From Pyxidicoccus trucidator (lineage in GTDB: Bacteria; Myxococcota; Myxococcia; Myxococcales; Myxococcaceae), in assembly GCF_010894435.1 (NCBI RefSeq), contig NZ_JAAIXZ010000007.1, positions 281,339 to 345,338 of the forward strand: a stretch of 64,000 bases of DNA, read 5' to 3'. Numbering within the stretch: position 1 is the first letter of the stretch; the number at the start of each line of letters is the position of its first letter. Under the pieces are notes generated by a model that worked only from the letters and a program-made list of their open reading frames with translations, was not told where the DNA came from and did no database searches. The position numbers were made by a program, and so were the translations under genes. Shown piece after piece: positions 1 to 9,100 of this stretch.

Positions 1-3000
1 ACGCTCGGAGCGGGCAGGGCCTTCCGGTCCACCTTGCCGTTGGGCGTGAGGGGCAGCGCCGCCAGGGTGACGAAGGCCGCGGGCACCATGTGCTCGGGCA
101 GGCGGTGCAGGAGGAACTCGCGGAGGGCCGGGCTCGTGAGCGCGACGGGCTGCAACGGACTTTCACTCCCGGGGCTCCGTGCTGGACGGGTGGGAGCGTC
201 GGAGCCTTCGTCAGGCGCTGCCGGGCGTGGCACCACATACGCGACGAGTCGCTTGCCTCCGAGGCCGTCTTCGCGTGCGACGACGGTGGCTTCACGGATG
301 GCCGGGTGCTTGAGCAGCGCTGCTTCGACTTCACCGGGCTCGATGCGGAAGCCGCGCACCTTCACCTGCTCGTCGGTGCGCCCGAGGAACTCCAGGATGC
401 CGTCGGACCGCCAGCGCACCCGGTCTCCCGTGCGGTAGAGGCGGGCACCGGGCTCGGTGCCGAAGGGATTCGGGACGAAGCGCTCGGCGGTGAGGTCGGG
501 CCGGCCCAGGTATCCGCGCGCCAGGCCGGTGCCGCCCACGTACAGCTCTCCCGTGGCGCGCACCGGCACGGGCTGAAGCTCGGGGTCCAGCACGTACACC
601 CGCGTGTTGGCGATGGGCCGGCCGATGGGCGGCAGTCCCACCTCCGTTCCCTCTACGGCCACTGTCGCGCACGTCGTCACCACCGTGCTCTCCGTGGGGC
701 CGTACTGATTCACCAGCCGGAACCGCGCGTCGGCGCGGGGACGCGGATGCAGCCGGTCTCCTCCCGATACGAGTACCCGCAGGGCCAGGTCCGCCGGCCA
801 GCGCTCGGCAAGCACGGCTTCGGCCAGCGGTGCGGGGAGGACGGCCAGCGTCACGCGTTGCGCGGCCAGCCACTCCAGCAATCGCGGGGGCTGGGTGCGT
901 GTCTCGTCGCTGGGAATGTGGAGGCTCGCTCCCGCCACCAGCGTGGGCCACAGCTCCAGCATCGACGCATCGAACGAGGTTCCGATGACGTGGGACACCC
1001 GGTCCGTGGGCTCCACCGCGTACTCGCGCAGGTGCCAGTGGATCAGGTTCGCCAGGCTGCCGTGCGTGACGCCAACGCCCTTGGGCTGCCCTGTCGAGCC
1101 GGAGGTGTAGATGACGTAGGCGAGATGGTCTGCGCACGCACCGCTCGGAGGAGGCATGTCGGGCTGAGCGTCGATGAGCGGCGCGTCCGCATCCAGCAGC
1201 ACCCACTGCTCACCGCCGGAGGGGAGTTCGTCCGCGATGGCCTCGGTGGTGATGACCACCGGAGCGCCGCTGTCGCGCAGCATGGAGGCCAGCCGCGCCA
1301 TGGGCTGGTTCGGGTCCAGCGGCACGTACGCGCCACCGGCCTTGAGGATGCCGAGCGCCCCCTCCACCCACTGCGCTGAGCGCTTCACGCACAGCCCGAC
1401 GCGGACCTCGGGCCGCACTCCCAGCGACCTCAGGTGGTGCGCGAGCCGGTTTGCCCGACGCTCCAGCGCTCCATACGTCAGCATCCCCGCGTCATCCGCC
1501 ACCGCGAGGGCTTCCGGAGTGAGCGCGGCCCGAGCCTCGAACAGGGCGGGGACGAGCGAGTCCGCGGGCACGGCGGTCTCCGTGGCATTCCACTCGATCA
1601 GTAGTCGGTGCCGTTCCTCTGGCGCGAGCATGGGAAGCTCGGTGATGCGCTGGTCCGGGGACGCGGCGATGGACTCCAGCAACCGCACGTAGTGGTCCGC
1701 GAGTCGGGCCACCGTCTCCCGGTCGAACAGCTCGGTGCCGTAGCCGAAGGACGCGACCAGACCCGCCTCGCTCTCCGACATGGCGAGGCCCAGGTCCATC
1801 TTCGCCCGCCCCGCGTCGCCATCTTCCAGCCGCGCCACGAGGCGCGGCAGTTCCAGCACCGGCGCAGCCCCGTCCTGCATGGAGAACATCACCTGGAACA
1901 GCGGGGTGTGCCCCGCGCCACGCTCGGGATGGAGCGCCTCGACGAGCTGGTCGAAGGGCAGGTCCTGGTGGGCATACGCGCCCAGGCAGGTGTCTCGCAC
2001 GCGACCCAGGAGCGCCCGGAAGGTGGGGCCTCTGGAGAGGTCCCCCCTCAGCACCAGCGTGTTGACGAAGAAGCCGATGAGCCCCTCCACCTCGCGCCGG
2101 GTGCGGCCGGAGCTGGGGGCTCCTACCGCGACATCCGTCTGGCCGGTGTAGCGGGAGAGGAGCACCTGGAAGGCCGCCAGCAGCAGCATGAAGCGGGTGA
2201 CGCCCTCGCGACGGCCGAGCGCTGCCAGTGCGTCCGTCAGCCTCCGGGGCAGCACGCGCTGGAGTCGCGCCCCCTCGCGCGTCCGTACGGCCGGGGCGGG
2301 ACGGTCTGCTGGCAGCTCCAGGGACTCCAGCCCGGCCAGCCGCTCCCGCCACCAGGCGAGCTGCGGCTCCAGCGCGCCTCCCTGCGCGCATCGCTGCTGC
2401 CACACCGCGAAGTCGGCGTACTGGATGGGCAGCGGCGGTAGCGCGGTGCCGGAGGCGAGCGCCGCGTACAGGGCTCCCAGCTCGCGCAGCAGCACGGCGA
2501 CGGACTCGCCGTCGAAGATGATGTGGTGCAGCGTCAGCAGCAGCGTGTGCGAACTCGATTCGAGCCGCAGCAGCAGGCCCCTCAGCAGCGGCCCCCGCTC
2601 CAGGTCGAACGGACGCGCGGCCTCCTCAGCGGCGTACCGGCGAGCCTCGACCTCGCGGGCCTCCGGGGACAGGCCCGAGAGGTCCACCACGGGCAGGGAC
2701 AGAGACGGCTCGGGCGCGATGACCTGCACGGGCCGGCCCCGCTGCTCGGTGAAGGTCGTCCGGAGCGACTCGTGTCGGGCGGCGAGCGCCCGCAGGCTTC
2801 GTTCCAGCACGTCCGCGTCGAGCGCTCCCTTCCACTGCAAGAGGAACGGGACGTTGTAGTGGGCGCTCCCGGGTTCGAGCCGCGCCGCGAACCACACCCG
2901 CTGCTGCGCGGAGGAGAGGACCGTAGGCTCCTCGTGGGCCACAGGCTCCAGGGGCGGCAGCTGCACGCGCTGCCCGTCACTTCGGAGCGCGTCGAGGGCG

Positions 3001-6000
3001 GCGGCGAGGCTGGAGACGGTGGGTGCTTCGAAGACGCGGCGCACCGGCAGCTCCACGTCGAAGGTGTCCCGCACCCAGGCCACGAGCCGCGTGGCCACCA
3101 GCGAGTGTCCCCCGAGCGCGAAGAAGTCGTCCTCCACGCCCACGCGCTCCACGCCGAACAGCCGGGCCCAGAGGTCCGCGAGCAGCTCCTCGGTGGCGGT
3201 GCGGGGCGCACTGGCGGTCGCCGCGTCAGTGACGGTGGAGTCAGGGGCGGGCAGCGCCCTCCTGTCCACCTTGCCATTGCGCGTGAGGGGCAGGGCCTCC
3301 AGCGGGACGAACGCGGAGGGCACCATGGGTTCGGGCAGGCGCTGCTTCAGGAAGTCGCGCAGGGCGGTGGGCTCGGGCGTCGCTCCTGGCGTGGAGGGCA
3401 CCACATAGGCGACGAGCCGCTTGCCGTTGGCTCCGTCCTCTCGCGCCACCACCACCGCGTCGCGCACGCTGGGGTGCAGGCGCAGCGCTGTCTCCACCTC
3501 GCCCGGTTCGATGCGGTAGCCGCGCACCTTGAGCTGTCCGTCGAGTCGGCCCAGGAACTCCAGCGTTCCGTCCGCGCGCCAGCGCACCCGGTCTCCGGTC
3601 CGGTACAGCCGGGCTCCCGGCTCGGTGCCGAAGGGGTCCGGCACGAAGCGCTCCGCCGTCAGCTCCGGCCTGCCCAGGTAGCCGAGCGCCACGCCGTCTC
3701 CGCCCGCGTACAGCTCTCCCGGAACGCCCAGGGGCACGGGTTGCAGCCTCGCGTCCAGCACGTACACCCGGGTGTTCGCGATGGGCCGGCCGATGGGCAC
3801 GGTGAGCCCGACGTCCTCCGGTGTCCGCATCACATGGCAGCAGGTGAAGGTCGTCCCCTCGGTGGGGCCATAGCCGTTCACCAGCACTCCGCCACGGGCC
3901 AGCCGCTCGCGCGCCGCGCCAGGGGGCAGCACGTCTCCTCCCGCGAGGAGCTGGCGCACCCCCGCAAGGGCCTCGGGCTGGTGGGCCACCAGTTGCTCGA
4001 ACAGGCCCGCTGTCAGCCACAGCGTCGTCACCTGCTCACGCCGCAGCGTCTGGCCCAGTTCCTCCAGTGAGGGCGTGTGCGGAGGGAACATCACCAGCCG
4101 TGCGCCGTGCAGCAGGCTGCCCCACAGCTCGAACGTGGAGGCGTCGAACGCCAGCGGCGCGAGCTGGAGGAAGACCTCCTCCGGGCCGAACCGCGCGTAG
4201 CCCGTTCCCATCACCAGCCGCACCACCGCTCGGTGCGGCACGCCCACGCCCTTGGGCCGGCCCGTGGAGCCCGACGTGTAGACGACGTAGGCGAGGTCTC
4301 CCGCCGTCACTCCGGTGCGGGGCGCGTCCTCCCGCTCCGCCGTCACTGCGTCCAGGGACACCACCTGAAGCCCGTGCAGCTCCGGCAACCTCGACACCAG
4401 CTCCGGAGAGGCCAGCGCCAGCGGCACGCCCGTGTCCTCCAGGAGGAGTGCCAGCCGCTCTCGCGGGTGGCTCGGGTCCAGCGGCACGTAGGCGCCTCCG
4501 GCCTTGAGGATGCCGAGCACTCCCACCACCAGCCCCAGCGAGCGCTCCACGCACAGCCCCACCGGGGTGCCCGTTCCCACCCCCAGCGCGCGCAGGTGGT
4601 GCGCCAGCCCGTTCGCCCGCCGGTCCAGCTCGCGGTAGGTGAGCCGCGAGTCGCCGAAGGCCACCGCGACGGCATCCGGCGTCCGCGCCGCCTGGGCCGC
4701 GAACAGCGCGGGGAGCGTCGCGTCCCGTGGGTAGTCGGTCCGCGTGGCATTCCACTCCACCAGCAGCCGGTGCCGCTCCGCCTCCGCCATGACGGGCAGC
4801 GCGGAGAGCCGCGCCCCGGGGGCCAGGGCCACGCCGCGCAGCAGCACCTCCAGGCGCTCCGCGAGCCGCGCCGCGGTGTCCGGCGTGAAGAGGTCGGCGC
4901 TGTACTCCAGCTCACCGGAGAGGCCCTCCGGGCCCGCCGCGAGGTGCAGGCTCACGTCGAACTTCGACAGCCGCCGCTCCACCTCCAGCCGTGACACCCG
5001 CACACCGGCCAGCTCCAGCGCGGGCGCGGGGGCCGCCTGGAAGGTGAACATCGTCTGGAACAGCGGCGTGCGGCCCGCGTCTCCGCGCACCTCCAGCGCC
5101 TCCACCAGCCGGTCGAAGGGCACGTCCACGCGCGAGTACGCGTCCAGGCACGTCGCGCGCACCCGCGTCAGCAGCTCGCGGAAGGACGGGTCTCCCGACA
5201 GGTCCGTGCGCAGCACCAGCACGTTGACGAAGGCGCCCAGGAGCCCCTCCACCTCCGCGCGGCCTCGTCCCGCCACCGGGGTGCCCACGAGCAGGTCCTC
5301 CTGACCCGAGTGGCGCAGCAGCAGCACCTGCCACGTCGCCAGCAACAGCATGAACGGCGTGACGCCCTCCTGGCGCGCCAGTGCTTCCAGCTCCCGAGCG
5401 ACCTCCGCCGGCACCTGGACTCGCTGGTGCCCGCCCCACAGCGTCCGTGTGCCAGGTCGAGGGTGGTCCGCGGGCAGCTCCAGCGAGGGCAGAGGACCGG
5501 AGAGGCGCCGGCGCCACTCCGCCAGCAGTGGCTCCAGCGCCTCACCCGTGAGCTTCTGCCGCTGCCAGCGCGCGAAGTCCGCGTACTGGATGGGCAGCGC
5601 CGGCAGCGACGGAGCCGCACCCGACGCGAGCGCTCCGTACAGTGCACCCAGCTCGCGCACCAGCACACCCAGGGACCACTCGTCGCAGGCGATGTGGTGC
5701 AGCGACAGCAGGAGCACATGGTCCTCCGTGCCCAGTCGCAGCAGCGTGGCCCGCAGGGGCGGCTCGTGCTCCAGGTCGAACGGCCGCTCCGCGTCCTCCT
5801 GTGCCAGCCGGCGTGCCGCGTCCTCACGCTCCGGCCTTCCGCTCAGGTCCACCGTGGGCCAGTGCCCTTCGCGCGCCGGGGCGACCACCTGCACGGGCTG
5901 GCCTCCCACGTCCGCGTAGGTGGTCCGGAGCACCTCGTGACGCTGGACGAGCGCATCGAGTCCCTTGCGCAGGGCCACCGCATCCAGCGCTCCCGTCAGA

Positions 6001-6185
6001 CGGAAAGCGCGGAAGAGGTTGTAGGCGAAGCCGCCGGGAGACAGCCGGTCGACCAGCCAGAGCTGCTGCTGCGCGAAGGACACCGGCCCGAGCTTCGTGC
6101 CGGGGCCCCGCTCCTGGAGCAGCCGTGCGAGTGCCTCGCGCCGCTCGGTCTGGGAGAGCACCGCGGTCCTGGATGTCTGGCTCAT
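1..6185 (-). CDS. Nonribosomal peptide synthetase, C-A-PCP-C-A..., 3' end outside window
   Basis: Elongation NRPS of at least 2061 codons, continuing past the left edge. Order read from its start: short docking-like helix (LSQTERREALARLLQER), condensation domain (HHIACDE near residue 163), adenylation domain (FDAS near 680, TSGSTGRPKG), carrier domain (LGGHSL, Ser near 1026), second condensation domain (HHIIFDG near 1222) and second adenylation domain (FDAS near 1737). It ends in the A10 motif NGKVDRKALPAPS. Pocket residues aligned by eye to GrsA give DAFWLGGTF for the first A domain (Val-type) and DALVVGQVV for the second (closest known to me is a Tyr-type code, uncertain). The carrier for the last module must lie outside. 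ATG 10 bp after the upstream NRPS stop, with a Shine-Dalgarno overlapping that stop, implies coupled expression. No epimerase or thioesterase is visible. Confidence 0.97.
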   Translation of the reverse strand, partial: MSQTSRTAVLSQTERREALARLLQERGPGTKLGPVSFAQQQLWLVDRLSPGGFAYNLFRAFRLTGALDAVALRKGLDALVQRHEVLRTTYADVGGQPVQVVAPAREGHWPTVDLSGRPEREDAARRLAQEDAERPFDLEHEPPLRATLLRLGTEDHVLLLSLHHIACDEWSLGVLVRELGALYGALASGAAPSLPALPIQYADFARWQRQKLTGEALEPLLAEWRRRLSGPLPSLELPADHPRPGTRTLWGGHQRVQVPAEVARELEALARQEGVTPFMLLLATWQVLLLRHSGQEDLLVGTPVAGRGRAEVEGLLGAFVNVLVLRTDLSGDPSFRELLTRVRATCLDAYSRVDVPFDRLVEALEVRGDAGRTPLFQTMFTFQAAPAPALELAGVRVSRLEVERRLSKFDVSLHLAAGPEGLSGELEYSADLFTPDTAARLAERLEVLLRGVALAPGARLSALPVMAEAERHRLLVEWNATRTDYPRDATLPALFAAQAARTPDAVAVAFGDSRLTYRELDRRANGLAHHLRALGVGTGTPVGLCVERSLGLVVGVLGILKAGGAYVPLDPSHPRERLALLLEDTGVPLALASPELVSRLPELHGLQVVSLDAVTAEREDAPRTGVTAGDLAYVVYTSGSTGRPKGVGVPHRAVVRLVMGTGYARFGPEEVFLQLAPLAFDASTFELWGSLLHGARLVMFPPHTPSLEELGQTLRREQVTTLWLTAGLFEQLVAHQPEALAGVRQLLAGGDVLPPGAARERLARGGVLVNGYGPTEGTTFTCCHVMRTPEDVGLTVPIGRPIANTRVYVLDARLQPVPLGVPGELYAGGDGVALGYLGRPELTAERFVPDPFGTEPGARLYRTGDRVRWRADGTLEFLGRLDGQLKVRGYRIEPGEVETALRLHPSVRDAVVVAREDGANGKRLVAYVVPSTPGATPEPTALRDFLKQRLPEPMVPSAFVPLEALPLTRNGKVDRRALPAPDSTVTDAATASAPRTATEELLADLWARLFGVERVGVEDDFFALGGHSLVATRLVAWVRDTFDVELPVRRVFEAPTVSSLAAALDALRSDGQRVQLPPLEPVAHEEPTVLSSAQQRVWFAARLEPGSAHYNVPFLLQWKGALDADVLERSLRALAARHESLRTTFTEQRGRPVQVIAPEPSLSLPVVDLSGLSPEAREVEARRYAAEEAARPFDLERGPLLRGLLLRLESSSHTLLLTLHHIIFDGESVAVLLRELGALYAALASGTALPPLPIQYADFAVWQQRCAQGGALEPQLAWWRERLAGLESLELPADRPAPAVRTREGARLQRVLPRRLTDALAALGRREGVTRFMLLLAAFQVLLSRYTGQTDVAVGAPSSGRTRREVEGLIGFFVNTLVLRGDLSRGPTFRALLGRVRDTCLGAYAHQDLPFDQLVEALHPERGAGHTPLFQVMFSMQDGAAPVLELPRLVARLEDGDAGRAKMDLGLAMSESEAGLVASFGYGTELFDRETVARLADHYVRLLESIAASPDQRITELPMLAPEERHRLLIEWNATETAVPADSLVPALFEARAALTPEALAVADDAGMLTYGALERRANRLAHHLRSLGVRPEVRVGLCVKRSAQWVEGALGILKAGGAYVPLDPNQPMARLASMLRDSGAPVVITTEAIADELPSGGEQWVLLDADAPLIDAQPDMPPPSGACADHLAYVIYTSGSTGQPKGVGVTHGSLANLIHWHLREYAVEPTDRVSHVIGTSFDASMLELWPTLVAGASLHIPSDETRTQPPRLLEWLAAQRVTLAVLPAPLAEAVLAERWPADLALRVLVSGGDRLHPRPRADARFRLVNQYGPTESTVVTTCATVAVEGTEVGLPPIGRPIANTRVYVLDPELQPVPVRATGELYVGGTGLARGYLGRPDLTAERFVPNPFGTEPGARLYRTGDRVRWRSDGILEFLGRTDEQVKVRGFRIEPGEVEAALLKHPAIREATVVAREDGLGGKRLVAYVVPRPAAPDEGSDAPTRPARSPGSESPLQPVALTSPALREFLLHRLPEHMVPAAFVTLAALPLTPNGKVDRKALPAPS

Positions 6186-6195
6186 GTGGGGGACC

Positions 6196-9100
6196 TCAGA
6201 GGTCGTCGATGCCGAGCAGGAGGTTCACTTCGTCGTCGGAGAGGTGGGCCGCGTCCACGGGCAGCTCCGCGCGTTGAATGACGTCCGCGTCCGAGGGGCG
6301 GCTCCGTTGCGCGGCGAGCGCCTCCGCCAGCCGCGCCACCGTCGGATGGTCGAAGACGTGCCGCACCGTCAGCCCCACCTGAAGCTCCGCGCGCACCCGG
6401 GAGACGAGCCGCGCCGCGAGCAGCGAGTGGCCTCCCAGCGCGAAGAAGTCGTCGTGGATGCCGGGGCGCTCCACGCGGAGCAGCTCCGCCCACAGTGAGG
6501 CCAGCCGCTCCTCGTCCGGCGTCCGTGGCGCCACGTATGTGCTCGTGGGCGCGAGCGAGTCCCGGCCCGGCGCGGGAAGCGCGCGGCGGTCCACCTTGCC
6601 ATTCGGTGTGAGCGGCAGCGCCGGCAGGAGCACGTAGGCGGCGGGCACCATGTACTCGGGCAGGCGCTGCTGGACGAAGGTCCGCAGGTCGGCGGCGGCC
6701 AGCGAGGACTCTCCCGCCGGAAGCGAGGGCACCACATACGCGACGAGTCGCCTGTCACCCGGCGAGTCCTCGCGCACCACCGTGACGGCCTCGCGCACGC
6801 CGGAGTGCTGACAGAGGACGCCCTCCACCTCGCCCGGTTCGATGCGGTAGCCGCGCAGCTTCACCTGCTGGTCCACGCGGCCCAGGAACTCCAGCGTCCC
6901 ATCCGCCCGCCAGCGTGTCCGGTCGCCCGTGCGGTACAGGCGCGCTCCCTGCCTGCCGCTGAACGTGTCTGGCACGAAGCGCTCCGCCGTCGCGTCGGGG
7001 CGGCCCAGGTAGCCTCGCGCCACGCCCTCGCCGCCCAGGTACAGCTCACCCGGCACGCCCGGCGGCACCGGCAGTCTCCTCGTGTCCAGCACGTACGCCC
7101 GGGTGCCGGGAATCGGCCGGCCGATGGGCACCGGGCCCTCATCCGGAGCCGAAGCCACGGCGTGCACGGTGGACCAGACCGTCGTCTCCGTGGGGCCGTA
7201 CAGGTTCCACACCTCGCCGCCGCGTGCCCGCAGCTCCGTGGCCAGCTCTCGCGGCAGCGCCTCGCCACCGCACAGCGCCTTCAGCCGCCGGCCCTTCCAG
7301 CCGGACTCCAGCAGCAGCCGCCACGTGCTGGGAGTGGCCTGCATCGCCGTGGCCCCGCACGCGTCCAGCAATGCGCCCAGCCGGCTTCCATCCGTCGCCT
7401 CGTCGCGGCTCGCCACCACCACCCGCGCGCCCACCGAGAGCGGCAGGAACAGCTCCAGCACCGCGATGTCGAAGGACAGCGTGGTGACGGCCACCAGCAC
7501 ATCCTCGGACGTCAATCCGGGGTGCACGGCCATGGCCGCGAGGAAGCGCGCCACCGCGCCGTGCGGCACCTGCACCCCCTTCGGCGTCCCCGTGGAGCCG
7601 GAGGTGTAGAGGACGTACGCCGTGGACACCGGGTCCACCGTTCGGTGAGCGGGCGTCGCGTCCTCTCGCTCCAGCTCGCTCGCGTCGGAGTCCAGGCACA
7701 CCGTGCGCACGGAGTCGCCAGCGCGGAGCCTGGGAAGTAGCGCCGCCTGCGTCACCAGCACCGGCGTGCCAGCGTCGCGCGACATGAAGGCCAGCCGCTC
7801 CGGAGGGAAGCCCGGGTCCAGTGGCACGTAGGCCCCTCCCGCCTTCAGCACGCCCAGCAGCCCCACCAGCATGTCCACCGAGCGCTCCACGCACAGCCCC
7901 ACCCGCACCTCCGGCCCCACCCCGAGCCGCACCAGCCGCCGTGCGAGCCGCTCCGCCCGCCGGTCCAGCTCCGCGTACGTCAGCGTCCTGCCTCCGCTGG
8001 TCACCGCCACCGCGCCCGGTGTGCGCCGCGCCCAGGTCTCGAACGCCGAGTGCAGCCCGGCCGGCTCGGGCAGCGCCGCGGTCTCCGGGCCACTCCAGTC
8101 CACCAGCACCTGACGGCGCTCCTCCTCCGTCAGCAGCGGCAGCGCGGACAGCCGCGAGTCGGGAGAGGTGGCCACGGCCTCCAGCAGCCGGTGGAAGTGG
8201 CCCGCCAGCCGCGCCACCGTGTCCTGCTCGAACAGGTCCGCGCTGTACTCCCAGCGGATGGCGACGGGGCCGTCCTCCGGTGCGCCCGTGCCCGCGCGCT
8301 GCTCGCCTTCGGGGATGACGATGACGTTGAGGTCGAACTTCGCCGAGCCATTGCCGATGGGCACCGTCGTGCCCCGCAGCCCGCCGAACTCCAGCTGTGG
8401 CACCGGTGAGTCATGGAAGCTGAACATGACCTGGAACAGCGGCATGCGCCCGGCATCGCGCTCGGGTTGCAGCTCGCGCACCAGCTCCACCAGCGGCACG
8501 TCCGCGTGGGCGTGGGCCTCCAGGTCCACCGCGCGCACGCGGCGCAGCAGCTCCACGAAGGTCGGGTCTCCGCTCGCGTCCGTGCGCAGGAGCACCGTGT
8601 TCACCATCATCCCGATGAGCGTCTCCAGCTCCGGCGTCCGGCGATTGGCCACGGTGGTGGCGACGCAGACATCCTCCAGCCCGGTGTAGCGGTGCAGCAG
8701 CGCCACGAAGGTCGCCCGCAGCGCCATGAAGAGGGTGACGCCCTGGCTCCGGCAGAGGGCCTTGAGCTCGCGGCGGAGCGCCTCGGGCAGCTCGGTGCGC
8801 AGCTCTCCGCCTCGGGAGCTCGGCACGCGGGAGCGGGGACGGTCCGTGGGCAGCTCCACCGGCGGAGGCAGTGGCGACAGTCGCCGCCGCCAGTACGCGA
8901 GCGAGGCTTCCATGGCCGGGCTTCCCTGCCACCGGCGCTGCCACGCGGCGAAGTCCGCGAACTGGATGGGCAGCTCGGGCAGGGGCGAGGGCTGGCCGAC
9001 GACGAAGGCGGAGTAGAGCGCCTTCAGCTCGCGCAAGAAGACGGCGGCGGACCAGCCGTCGTGGACGAAGTGGTGCTCCACGTGCAGCAGCACGTGCTCC

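Noticed and set aside
90-1379. Long plus-strand frame opposite the NRPS
   Set aside because: Antisense shadow of GC-rich NRPS coding DNA; the translation has no domain features.
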